The notes: a model not told the origin generated them from the letters alone. 12,043 nucleotides of DNA from Candidatus Aerophobota bacterium (GCA_030607765.1 JAUWJJ010000008.1:1-12043), one strand, 5' to 3'; counted from the first letter of the stretch, positions 1 to 5,737 are shown. Program-made: numbers and translations.

Positions 1-683
1 ACTGCAACCAGTGCTTCTATTTTAAGCCCTCCTGGAACAAAGGGAGTAATAGCTTCCTGTCTTCCTTCTCCTTCAGCAGCAAACCAGGGACCCCAGCTCT
101 GTTTCTCCACGATGCTTTTAATATCTTTTATCTTTAGATTCTCTGCTGCGGCTATAACCTCTGCTTTATCTCGAGCCTGTTTTATTGCTTTATATAGAGC
201 TTCCCGATAGCTGGGTTGTGGATTCCTTAGAGTGAAGGTCACACTTTGGACCGTGTTTGCCCCTGCCTCTATTGCCGCATCCAATATGATTCCTACTTTT
301 TCCAGATCCATCACTGGAAGCTCCAGGGTATGGTTAACCTGAAAACCTATAAATCATTGCCTTCCTTCCTGATACTGGCTAACTCTCCAGAGAGAAAACT
401 GGGTGGTTTTTATTTGAGCCTGATCAATTCCCAATGATAACAATTTGGCGATTACTGCCTGCATCAGCTCAGCATTTTCCTTTTGGGCTTCTCCAGCTGT
501 AGGAGCAATGGTTTCAACTCCCAGGTTTAAAAGAGCCATATCCGGAGTTACTCTCACATCGCCTTTACTTTCCACTGTTACCGTAATATCTCCGAAGGCA
601 AAAGATGGACTGCTCAATCCACAGCTTGCTAAAAAAAGAGCTACTATCCCCAGAATTACCAGAATAAATCCAAACTTTTTCAT
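1..683 (-). pseudogene. SIMPL (DUF541/YggE-like) lipoprotein, interrupted by in-frame TGA, 3' end outside window
   Basis: Start chosen at the second of two adjacent ATGs (681-683) because GGAGG sits 6 nt upstream. The first 21 residues are a lipoprotein signal (MKK, hydrophobic run, lipobox LASC, Cys21), so the protein should be membrane-anchored on the periplasmic side. The SIMPL domain begins with GDITVTVESKGDV. Codon 110 (354-356) is TGA. The same frame then stays open to the window edge for 117 more codons and continues the family pattern (GFQVNHTLEL, DLEKVG, DAAIEAGAN, AIKQARDKAEVIAAAENL, ITPFVPGG). The full-length product would be about 235-240 residues, the family's normal size. The lesion may be a nonsense mutation, a sequence error or read-through. 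Family members act in the cell envelope and are linked to stress resistance, but their biochemistry is poorly known. Confidence 0.85.
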
Positions 684-731
684 CATATTCCTCCAATCTT
701 CTTGTTTGTCCACCTTGATCATCCTTATTCT

Positions 732-767
732 CCGGTAACTGATAATTTACTACCATCAGCATACCGG
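732..767. other. Interrupted stem-loop upstream of the SIMPL gene
   Basis: Two nested 5-bp stems, CCGGT/ACCGG and CTGAT/ATCAG, are separated by small internal loops. They lie about 50-85 bp before the SIMPL start. On the plus strand a T6 run follows, so it could be a weak plus-strand terminator, but I see no plus-strand gene to its left. It could instead be a leader hairpin of the minus-strand SIMPL mRNA. Confidence 0.35.
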
Positions 768-1113
768 ATTTTTTGATTAGGTGGTCCCCTTTTACTTTAT
801 CACACACAACCAGTGTTTTAAAGTACTACCAAATGCTTTCTCACCATAATACGGAGGATTTGTATAAAAGTCAAATTTTGGTATGTTTCAAATCTTAGGG
901 AGCTCAGGAAAAAATTAATTTGTGTCATCCCCAGTTTCAGGAAAAATCCTCTTAATTTGCTGCCCGTTGAGTGTGTTATCCACAAGGCAGTGATCAAAGC
1001 GGACAAATCTACCGAGCCACAGTATACTTTATAAGAGCAAAGCTCAGCCGCAACATTGGAAAACACCGAAGAAAGATAGCCCTGAAACTTTTCCTGAAAC
1101 TGGAGTTTTTAAA
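768..1113. other. Intergenic region without a recognisable gene
   Basis: This lies between the divergent SIMPL and glycosyltransferase genes. Conceptual translations on either strand, including an 82-codon minus-strand frame at 818-1066, give no family I recognise and lack a convincing ribosome site. The only clear structure is the 15-bp inverted repeat listed separately. The SIMPL promoter should lie at its left side, but no clean -35/-10 pair stands out. Confidence 0.5.
931..1103. repeat. 15-bp perfect inverted repeat bracketing 143 bp
   Basis: CCAGTTTCAGGAAAA at 931-945 is exactly inverted as TTTTCCTGAAACTGG at 1089-1103. The core CCTGAAACT also occurs directly at 1081-1089, 12 bp before its copy at 1093-1101, so three copies are present. 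The right arm ends 10 bp before the -35 box of the glycosyltransferase promoter. The span could be a small non-autonomous element, or the arms could be paired operator sites. Confidence 0.55.
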
Positions 1114-1144
1114 TTGACATTTGATGTTGATTTGGTAGTATAAT
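1114..1144 (+). promoter_or_regulatory. Sigma70-like promoter of the glycosyltransferase gene
   Basis: Perfect TTGACA at 1114-1119 is followed either by TAGTAT at 1136-1141 (16-bp spacer) or by TATAAT at 1139-1144 (19-bp spacer, long). The two overlap, so transcription should start near 1148-1151. This leaves a leader of about 30 nt before the ATG at 1181. Confidence 0.6.
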
Positions 1145-1180
1145 TAAGAAAAACTTACTATTATACTATAAGGAGAAATA

Positions 1181-2440
1181 ATGAGAGGAACAAAGCACAT
1201 TGGATTTATAGCTACTCGACTTGCCGGAACAGATGGCGTTTCCTTGGAGACAGCAAAGTGGGCTAAGGTTTTTGAGGAGGAAGGCCATCTTTGCTTTTAT
1301 ATGGCCGGTCACCTTGATAGACCTCCTCAAAGATCATTGCTGGTTAAAGAGGCACATTTTAAACATCCAATAATTCAGGAGATATCTCGAGAATGCTTTA
1401 ATAATGTTCATGTCCGAAAGCTATCTATTACAAAAAAAATTTGTCAGGTTAAAGATGAACTTAAGAAGGAGATTTACAAATTTCTTGAAGACTTTAAAAT
1501 CGATATTCTTATACCAGAAAATGCTCTTGCTATTCCACTAAATATTCCTTTAGCTCTTGCTATTACCGAAGTAATTGCTGAGACAGGAATTCCTACAATT
1601 GCCCATCATCATGATTTTTTCTGGGAGCGCAAACGATTTTTAGTAAATGCTGTTTGGGATTACATAAATATGGCCTTCCCACCTCACCTACCCTTTATTC
1701 AGCATGTGGTAATAAACTCATCAGCAGATAATCAGTTAAGCCTTAGAACAGGAATTTCGGCAACAATAATTCCCAATGTAATGGATTTTGACCATCCACC
1801 ACAAATTGACGATTATTCATCTGATATACGGGAATCACTGGGTTTTGCCTCTGATGAGCTTTTAATTCTTCAACCAACAAGGGTGGTAAAACGCAAAGGA
1901 ATTGAACATTCTATAGAGCTGGTAAAAAGATTAAATATGAAGTCAAAACTTGTTATCTCTCATGCCTCAGGAGATGAAGGGCAGGAATACGAGCAACGAG
2001 TACAAGAATATTCCTCAATGATGGGAGTTAATACATTATTTGTCTCTGATATTATCAAACCTTGCCGGGGCAGGACAAATGATGGAAGAAAGATATACAC
2101 TCCTCAGGATATTTATGCTCGTGCAGATCTGGTAACTTACCCTTCCAATTTTGAGGGTTTTGGTAATGCATTTTTAGAGACTATTTATTTTAAGAAACCA
2201 ATTGTAGTTAATAACTATTCTATATATGCTGTAGATATTAAACCCAAAGGCTTTAAGGTTATTGAATTGGACGATTATGTTAACTCTGAAGCAGTTAAGC
2301 TGACAAGAGAGGTTCTCACAAATTCTGAACTGGCCAAAGAGATGGTTGAGCACAACTATGAATTGGGGAGGCAATACTACTCTTGCTCAATTTTGCGACA
2401 AAAACTGAAAATGTTATTATCAAATTGTTTCGGTGTGTAA
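1181..2440 (+). CDS. GT4-type (GT-B fold) glycosyltransferase
   Basis: 419 residues, ATG preceded by AGGAG at a 5-nt spacing. The N-terminal Rossmann half starts with a GT4-style glycine loop (RLAGTDGVSLETAKWA, about 13-28). The centre has the HHHDFFWERKRF segment (142-153) and a hinge near PNVMDF (198-203). The C-terminal half has QPTRVVKRKG (231-240), typical of the donor-phosphate-binding Arg/Lys, and the E-x7-E motif EGFGNAFLE (325-333). These are the hallmarks of retaining GT4 enzymes that transfer sugar from a nucleotide sugar in the cytoplasm. No signal peptide or membrane segment is seen. From memory the N-terminal pattern resembles mannosylglucosylglycerate synthase-type enzymes (compatible-solute synthesis), but this is only a lead. 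Nothing adjacent belongs to a sugar pathway, and the gene is a single transcription unit. Confidence 0.85.
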   Translation: MRGTKHIGFIATRLAGTDGVSLETAKWAKVFEEEGHLCFYMAGHLDRPPQRSLLVKEAHFKHPIIQEISRECFNNVHVRKLSITKKICQVKDELKKEIYKFLEDFKIDILIPENALAIPLNIPLALAITEVIAETGIPTIAHHHDFFWERKRFLVNAVWDYINMAFPPHLPFIQHVVINSSADNQLSLRTGISATIIPNVMDFDHPPQIDDYSSDIRESLGFASDELLILQPTRVVKRKGIEHSIELVKRLNMKSKLVISHASGDEGQEYEQRVQEYSSMMGVNTLFVSDIIKPCRGRTNDGRKIYTPQDIYARADLVTYPSNFEGFGNAFLETIYFKKPIVVNNYSIYAVDIKPKGFKVIELDDYVNSEAVKLTREVLTNSELAKEMVEHNYELGRQYYSCSILRQKLKMLLSNCFGV

Positions 2441-2446
2441 GAAAAC

Positions 2447-3364
2447 TTAAAACAGGTGAGCTTTTTTTGATAGCTCATAGGCATCTTTTGCTTTATCAAG
2501 AAGGTCTATCTTTAAGTAAGCTGATTTAGAGTTGTGATAGGGAGAACCTTTGCGAGAAAAAATAGTTAAGACCTTTCCTTTATGATCCACAAAAACTCCC
2601 TCACAGGGCTCGTGACTTCTAATGAGAGTTTTTACCCCTAATTTTTTTAATATCTTTCGCGTTATCCCCTCGCTAAAGAGTTTACCTGCTCCCCTGGGGG
2701 AAGGCAAGCTTTGCTCTTCCTTGCCAGGATCACTCCAGAGAATTTGCTCTAAGTATTTTTGCTCAGGGTGGGTTTTATAAGCATAAGTTATGTCTGAAAA
2801 AGATGTAGTTTCCTCGGGAAGTCCTCCATGAAGCATTAGATACTTTCCTTTGATTACTACACAGTGAGGAAGAGAATCAAAGAGAACTTGTAGATATCGG
2901 TATACTTCTCTCCATTTTAGTCCATACTTTGCTTTTAAGAAGTAAGGTAGGTCATGGGGGCGAACTCCAAGATCAGATGGCCCCTCATGATTCCCTCTTA
3001 GTAGAACAACACTTTTGGGGAAGATACTTTTAAGTTTTAAAACTACATAGTAAACCTCAGGAGATTGCTCTCCTCGGTCTCCATAATCTCCCAAAAAGGT
3101 TAGGTATAAATTTTGTCCTTTCTTAATAAAAAAACTGCTATTTCTTAAAATAAAACCAAGGCTTTTTAGATCTCCATGTAGATCTCCTACCACTATAGCT
3201 TCCCCTCTGCCGGGAAGCTCTACCAAACCACCTTTTATTATCTGATCTCCCTCTTTCCCTTTTTCTCTTTCCTCTTTCAAAATTTTGGTAACTTCTTGAA
3301 TTAGCTTTGACAGCGAACTTGCAGTTGAGGCACAAGCCTCACTAATTAGTGTATCTGTATTCAT
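2447..3364 (-). CDS. PPP-family (PP1/PP2A-like) serine/threonine protein phosphatase
   Basis: 305 residues. All metal- and phosphate-binding signatures of the PPP family appear in order: GDLHG (60-64), GDYGDRG (92-98, with Gly for the usual Val), RGNHE (123-127), HGG (179-181), WSDP (210-213), SPRGAG (222-227) and RSHEP (249-253). The SxRGxG and SHE blocks favour a protein phosphatase over the diadenosine-tetraphosphatase ApaH. It is expected to be a cytosolic two-metal enzyme dephosphorylating Ser/Thr proteins. Residues 1-45 are a helical, charged extension. The ATG start (3362-3364) has only a weak purine stretch upstream and lies at the edge of the REP cluster. The gene therefore either has a promoter inside the repeats or is read from the antitoxin gene about 200 bp upstream. 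It converges with the glycosyltransferase gene, leaving 6 bp between stop codons. Confidence 0.9.
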   Translation of the reverse strand: MNTDTLISEACASTASSLSKLIQEVTKILKEEREKGKEGDQIIKGGLVELPGRGEAIVVGDLHGDLKSLGFILRNSSFFIKKGQNLYLTFLGDYGDRGEQSPEVYYVVLKLKSIFPKSVVLLRGNHEGPSDLGVRPHDLPYFLKAKYGLKWREVYRYLQVLFDSLPHCVVIKGKYLMLHGGLPEETTSFSDITYAYKTHPEQKYLEQILWSDPGKEEQSLPSPRGAGKLFSEGITRKILKKLGVKTLIRSHEPCEGVFVDHKGKVLTIFSRKGSPYHNSKSAYLKIDLLDKAKDAYELSKKAHLF

Positions 3365-3377
3365 CTGCTTTTATGTT

Positions 3378-3400
3378 GTAACCGCAGGCTTTAGCCTGCG
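3378..3400 (+). repeat. REP-like palindrome, copy 1 (GC-type stem)
   Basis: CGCAGGCT-TT-AGCCTGCG (3383-3400) is a perfect 8-bp stem. The head tetranucleotide is GTAA instead of GTAG. It lies 18 bp upstream of the phosphatase start codon. Confidence 0.75.
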
Positions 3401-3413
3401 AAAATTAAACATG

Positions 3414-3436
3414 CGCAACCTAAAGGTTGCGGCTAC
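3414..3436 (-). repeat. REP-like palindrome, copy 2 (AT-containing stem)
   Basis: CGCAACCT-AA-AGGTTGCG (3414-3431) is a perfect 8-bp stem. Read on the minus strand it is preceded by GTAG and differs from copy 1 by paired stem changes. It is followed by ACAATGGTT, which is also found after copy 3. Confidence 0.75.
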
Positions 3437-3455
3437 AATGGTTGGATTAAACCAA

Positions 3456-3478
3456 CGCAACCTAAAGGTTGCGACTAC
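3456..3478 (-). repeat. REP-like palindrome, copy 3
   Basis: Same stem as copy 2 (3456-3473), 42 bp downstream in the same orientation, with GTAG on the minus strand and one head difference (GTAGT instead of GTAGC). The shared unit with copy 2 is about 30 bp with a 12-bp spacer. Confidence 0.75.
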
Positions 3479-3501
3479 AATGGTTTGTTCTTAATTCTTT
3501 G

Positions 3502-3524
3502 GTAGCCGCAGGCTTTAGCCTGCG
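3502..3524 (+). repeat. REP-like palindrome, copy 4
   Basis: GTAG at 3502-3505, then CGCAGGCT-TT-AGCCTGCG at 3507-3524. It has the same stem and orientation as copy 1, so the cluster order is forward, reverse, reverse, forward. Confidence 0.75.
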
Positions 3525-3534
3525 TAAGAAAAAA

Positions 3535-3552
3535 GTAGCCTGTCCCCTTTTT
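3535..3552. repeat. GTAGCCTGTCCCC repeat-like motif
   Basis: GTAGCCTGTCCCCTTTTT lies between REP copy 4 and the end of the antitoxin gene. From memory, similar GGGGACAGGC strings recur in intergenic regions of many bacteria near REP-associated transposases. Within this window it is single-copy, so the assignment as a repeat is from recall only. Confidence 0.3.
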
Positions 3553-3562
3553 ATTTTTTGGG

Positions 3563-3802
3563 TTAAGTAGTTACAGCTGAGGAAAGATCAAAAACAGGCG
3601 TTTTGATTTTTTTCTGAGGAGTTTGTTTGTCCCAGATGGTCTTTTGCAATCGCTCTACAACTTCAGGATCAAATAATTTCTCCCCACATTGGTGGCAAAC
3701 TTTAGCAGGGACATTTTCTACAATGATCCAGTGACCTTCATAAAAAAGAGTATAACTAATTAATTTTTTTTCAACCTTTCCTCCACATAAATCACACTTC
3801 AT
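3563..3802 (-). CDS. YgiT-type zinc-ribbon antitoxin-like protein
   Basis: 79 residues. Two CxxC pairs, CDLC (3-6) and CHQC (36-39), frame a YgiT-type zinc ribbon with the family block VPAKVCHQCGEKLFDPEVVERL. The C-terminal part has no complete helix-turn-helix of the MqsA type, so this is the short form that pairs with DUF4258 toxins. The start ATG follows the toxin remnant's TAA by 4 bp, and AGGAGG within the toxin's last codons gives a ribosome site about 10 nt away, a standard coupled toxin-antitoxin layout. Known relatives bind toxin and operator DNA. Here the partner is broken, so this gene may be a stranded antitoxin. Confidence 0.8.
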   Translation of the reverse strand: MKCDLCGGKVEKKLISYTLFYEGHWIIVENVPAKVCHQCGEKLFDPEVVERLQKTIWDKQTPQKKIKTPVFDLSSAVTT

Positions 3803-3806
3803 ATGT

Positions 3807-4112
3807 TTATCGCCTCCTCTTTTTAAAATCTATCCATTCTTCTGGATCAGGTTCATACACCGTAATAATTTTAATCTTTGGCCTTGTAGGATATGAACAT
3901 TGAATGTGCAAAGGTCTTTCTAAATTGGTTTTCCCATAAATAAGCAACTTAGACCAAATTTATCTTCAGGGTAATCTTCAATTATTTCACCATTCTCAAT
4001 CGCCTCTAAACTCTCCTTACGAGTAATATACCTTAAAATACTTTGGTCAACAGCATGGAGGCTATATTCATAACGATTTTCCTTAAATGCTTTCCTTGAT
4101 CTTCTTAATCAT
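3807..4112 (-). pseudogene. DUF4258 toxin-like gene with two offsetting frameshifts
   Basis: Reading from ATG 4110-4112 gives MIKKIKE, then a shift near 4090-4095 (one extra A in GAAAGCA) is needed to continue as AFKENRYEYSLHAVDQ and on through ENGEIIEDYPEDKFG. A second shift of opposite sign near 3937-3944 (one base missing in TTATTTATGGG) is needed to reach NLERPLHIQCSYPTRP and IKIITVYEPDPEEW before TAA 3807-3809. Restored, the product is about 102 residues with DUF4258 hallmarks: early His, GEIIEDYP, R-x-LHI and ITVYEPDPEEW. DUF4258 proteins are typical toxin-side partners of short YgiT zinc-ribbon proteins, exactly the gene downstream. As written, no frame encodes the whole protein. Either the toxin has decayed or the read consensus is wrong at two places. 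Confidence 0.8.
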
Positions 4113-4437
4113 TTTTAAATATATTTATTTCCGTTTAGAAGTCAATTGATGAAGAAGAAAAATATAATAGGAACAAAATGCATCATTGCAAGACCTGACC
4201 CCAACTTAACCAATATTTTTGTATCGTTACCAGGTAGGGAGGATAAATTTCCTCCAAAAATTGATTGACAAGCGGGTTGTCTAAAATTTTGGTAGGTTGA
4301 AATAGGTTAAAAATACAGGGAGAGGAGTTCTTAAACTACCTCATATAGACATCTATACTTTTGAATAGAAAATTATCCTCATCCTTAAATGAGGAGGATT
4401 CTACTTTCAAGGAGTCTTGCTCTGTGCTGTTTCCTCC
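4113..4437. other. Intergenic region with small palindromes, no gene seen
   Basis: It contains TGCA-TCAT-TGCA (4179-4190) next to AGACCTGACCCC, a string I recall from REP-type repeats. It also holds GGAGGA-n6-TCCTCC near 4239-4256 and TCCTCAT-CCTTAA-ATGAGGA just downstream of the 4438-4716 gene. The last lies where a transcript end would be, but it has no clear T-run. No open frame longer than a few dozen codons is meaningful here. Confidence 0.4.
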
Positions 4438-4716
4438 TTAGGGTTCGTTATCTTTCGTGTCTCCTAAAGGAATAATGAAGTGAATTACATCTTTATTTAT
4501 TATTAGAGTTTTGTTTCCTTGTGATAACTCAGGTGGAAAATGGTCAACTATTTGTCTATCTATCAGCTTTATTTCCTCCACTATCACAGGTAAGAATCGA
4601 CGTTCATTATTTGCTATATCTGATATCCTACCTCTATATCCAGATGGAACAAATATCTTCCCTTTTAAGTAGAAGTGATCCCCCTCAATTGCTACCTCGA
4701 TAAATCTCTCACTCAT
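4438..4716 (-). CDS. Small uncharacterised protein, possibly DUF6812-like
   Basis: 92 residues, no signal peptide, no membrane segment and no cysteines. It looks beta-rich: MSERFIEVAIEG, then a strand-turn block GKIFVPSGYRGRISDIANNERRFLPVIVEEIKL, then TLIINKDVIHFIIPLGD. The GYRGRxSDxxN...FLP pattern recalls, from memory only, DUF6812 proteins; function unknown. ATG at 4714-4716 is preceded by a weak AGAGAG. A candidate promoter lies about 70-100 bp upstream, so the gene is probably monocistronic. It is flanked by repeats and decayed genes but its own frame is clean, which argues that it is retained. Confidence 0.65.
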   Translation of the reverse strand: MSERFIEVAIEGDHFYLKGKIFVPSGYRGRISDIANNERRFLPVIVEEIKLIDRQIVDHFPPELSQGNKTLIINKDVIHFIIPLGDTKDNEP

Positions 4717-4786
4717 CGCATCTCTCTTTATATAATTTAAATCCTCATAAGAGGTGACAGTTTAGTTTTAATGAAAAACTACATCT

Positions 4787-4814
4787 AATTTACCACATAG
4801 AGAAATTTTGTCAA
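4787..4814 (-). promoter_or_regulatory. Candidate promoter of the 4438-4716 gene
   Basis: Minus-strand TTGACA (4809-4814) and TAAATT (4787-4792) are spaced by 16 bp. A second TTGACA lies 7 bp further upstream (4822-4827). The predicted leader is about 60-65 nt and contains a small CCTC-TTAT-GAGG hairpin. Confidence 0.45.
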
Positions 4815-4947
4815 CTACGCCTGTCAAGTCTAAAATTGAAGGTAAATTTTATAGTTTTAGAAAGAGAAGGAAACTTTTGTTAAGAATTATGGCAAATATT
4901 CAGGGAAGGACGTTCTATGTTGTTAACTCCAAGAAGCAGAGCAAGCC

Positions 4948-4996
4948 GCACCCTTTACCCCGTTAGATAGCAAGCATCTAATGGGGTTTAGGGTGC
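4948..4996. repeat. Long imperfect hairpin with 21-bp arms
   Basis: Left arm 4948-4968 (GCACCC...TTAGAT), 7-bp loop, right arm 4976-4996 (ATCTAA...GGGTGC). 18 of 21 positions pair by Watson-Crick rules and one more is a G-T wobble. It lies downstream of the 5060-5395 gene in its reading direction, so it could protect or end that transcript, although no T-run follows. It looks like a mobile palindromic element rather than a simple terminator. Confidence 0.65.
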
Positions 4997-5003
4997 ACAT
5001 AAG

Positions 5004-5028
5004 CGCAGGCTAAAGCCTGCGACTACCG
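5004..5028 (-). repeat. REP-like palindrome, copy 5
   Basis: CGCAGGCT-AA-AGCCTGCG (5004-5021) with GTAG on the minus strand (5023-5026). It has the same stem as copies 1 and 4 at a site about 1.5 kb away, which shows that the family is dispersed. Confidence 0.75.
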
Positions 5029-5058
5029 AGATGCTTCGCTTCGCTCGCAATGACGGGG
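5028..5058. repeat. GC-rich GAGATGCTTCGCTTCGCTCG repeat
   Basis: GAGATGCTTCGCTTCGCTCG followed by CAATGACGGGG. From memory this is a very widespread intergenic repeat type in bacteria. It is much more GC-rich than its surroundings and ends at the stop codon of the following gene (5060). Single copy in this window. Confidence 0.4.
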
Positions 5059-5059
5059 T

Positions 5060-5395
5060 TCACCGAGTATTTACGTTCTTTTGATAATTTCTGTTTTTTT
5101 GAAGAAGAAGAGCTCGATCCAAATCTTCTTCATTGATGAAATTCTCATTAAGAAGAATTTCTCCCAGCAGTTTATTTTTCTTCTCTTTTTGCTGAATTTT
5201 CAACCCTTTATCAAGCTGTTCATCGCTTATATAGTCAATCTCACACAGTATCTCTCCCAGCTTCTTTTTCCCAAAGTATTCTTCCAATATAGAGAGCATC
5301 ACAGCGCTTTTGCTTTTTCTCTCTTTTTTCCCCTTCTCTTTAATTGCATCAATTAAGTGTTTATCCTCTTCTCTATGATAAATACTGGTTTGCAT
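5060..5395 (-). CDS. RHH-like N-terminus fused to two MshEN-like repeats
   Basis: 111 residues from the ATG at 5393-5395, chosen because GGGGGA lies about 5 nt upstream (the adjacent ATG at 5396-5398 is possible). Residues 1-45 look like a ribbon-helix-helix DNA-binding fold: strand MQTSIYHRE, helix DKHLIDAIKEKG, turn KSKSA, helix VMLSILEEYF. Residues about 47-105 hold two copies of the GspE/MshE N-terminal repeat pattern: KLGEILCEIDYISDEQLDKG with L and Q following, and LLGEILLNENFINEEDLDRA. In MshEN domains this repeat binds cyclic di-GMP using RLGxxLxxxG. Here Arg is Lys or Leu and the Gly is Asp or Asn, so ligand binding is uncertain. No ATPase or secretion gene is adjacent. It is probably a small cytosolic regulator. 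Confidence 0.65.
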   Translation of the reverse strand: MQTSIYHREEDKHLIDAIKEKGKKERKSKSAVMLSILEEYFGKKKLGEILCEIDYISDEQLDKGLKIQQKEKKNKLLGEILLNENFINEEDLDRALLLQKNRNYQKNVNTR

Positions 5396-5428
5396 CATTT
5401 CCCCCAAAATATAATCATTTTCAATTAT

Positions 5429-5456
5429 ATTATAATACTAAAAAAAATTTTGTCAA
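5429..5456 (-). promoter_or_regulatory. Near-consensus sigma70 promoter of the RHH/MshEN-like gene
   Basis: Minus-strand TTGACA (5451-5456), 16-bp spacer, TATAAT (5429-5434). Both boxes are perfect. The predicted start near 5422 gives a leader of about 27 nt ending in GGGGGAA before ATGATG. This is the strongest promoter I see in the window. Confidence 0.75.
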
Positions 5457-5489
5457 GGGAGTCATGATTTCTAACAGGATGTCCCATAT

Positions 5490-5737
5490 TTAATGTTTCT
5501 GTAACATTTCTTGCACCCAAAGATTGAGCAACGTTTCAGAAGGCACTCCCTCTTGTTTAGCAACTTCTCTGATTTTCTTCGATAGTGTAATGTCTAATGC
5601 ATAGTATGTTACTTGAGATTGGATATCTACTTCGAGGTCAACAGGTTTTGTCTGTTCCCAGTATTTAGCAAGATCATGTGTATCCCAGAACTCACTTATT
5701 TCTTTGTAAGATTTAGCTTTTTTTGATGCATATCCAT
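5490..5737 (-). pseudogene. CopG-type antitoxin gene with broken start
   Basis: The frame reads KSYKEISEFWDTHDLAKYWE, then QTKPVDLEVDIQSQVTYYALD and EGVPSETLLNLWVQEML to TAA 5490-5492. This is the typical pattern of the CopG-like antitoxins of type II systems (WDTHD, then a strand and the ribbon-helix-helix end). No usable start exists in that frame. The ATG at 5735-5737 needs one extra A in the A7 run at 5718-5724 and would then give exactly 82 residues, a normal length. The alternative ATG at 5754-5756, two bases after the ligase stop, is in frame but meets TAA at 5739-5741 after five codons. No toxin partner lies next to it. It could be decay, a homopolymer error or slippage-dependent expression. 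Confidence 0.75.

Noticed and set aside
354..356. Genome-wide UGA recoding or selenocysteine
   Set aside because: Other genes in the window have no internal TGA and the ligase gene ends with TGA. The site is a variable residue without a catalytic Cys/Sec context.
818..1066. Minus-strand 82-codon open frame
   Set aside because: No ribosome site, no recognisable pattern, and it runs through the inverted-repeat region.
2456..2477. Hairpin GAGCT...AGCTC near the convergent gene ends, as a terminator
   Set aside because: The T-run is in the loop rather than after the stem, and the stem lies within phosphatase coding sequence.
3378..3524. Repeats spaced by about 42 bp resembling a CRISPR start
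   Set aside because: Only two direct copies, alternating orientation, a 12-bp spacer and strong palindromes with GTAG heads fit REPs, not CRISPR.
4245..4300. TTGACA near 4263 as a plus-strand promoter
   Set aside because: No -10 box at a usable distance and no plus-strand gene downstream.
5081..5356. Plus-strand 91-codon open frame
   Set aside because: Antisense shadow of the RHH/MshEN-like gene, with a low-complexity Phe/Leu/Ile-rich translation.
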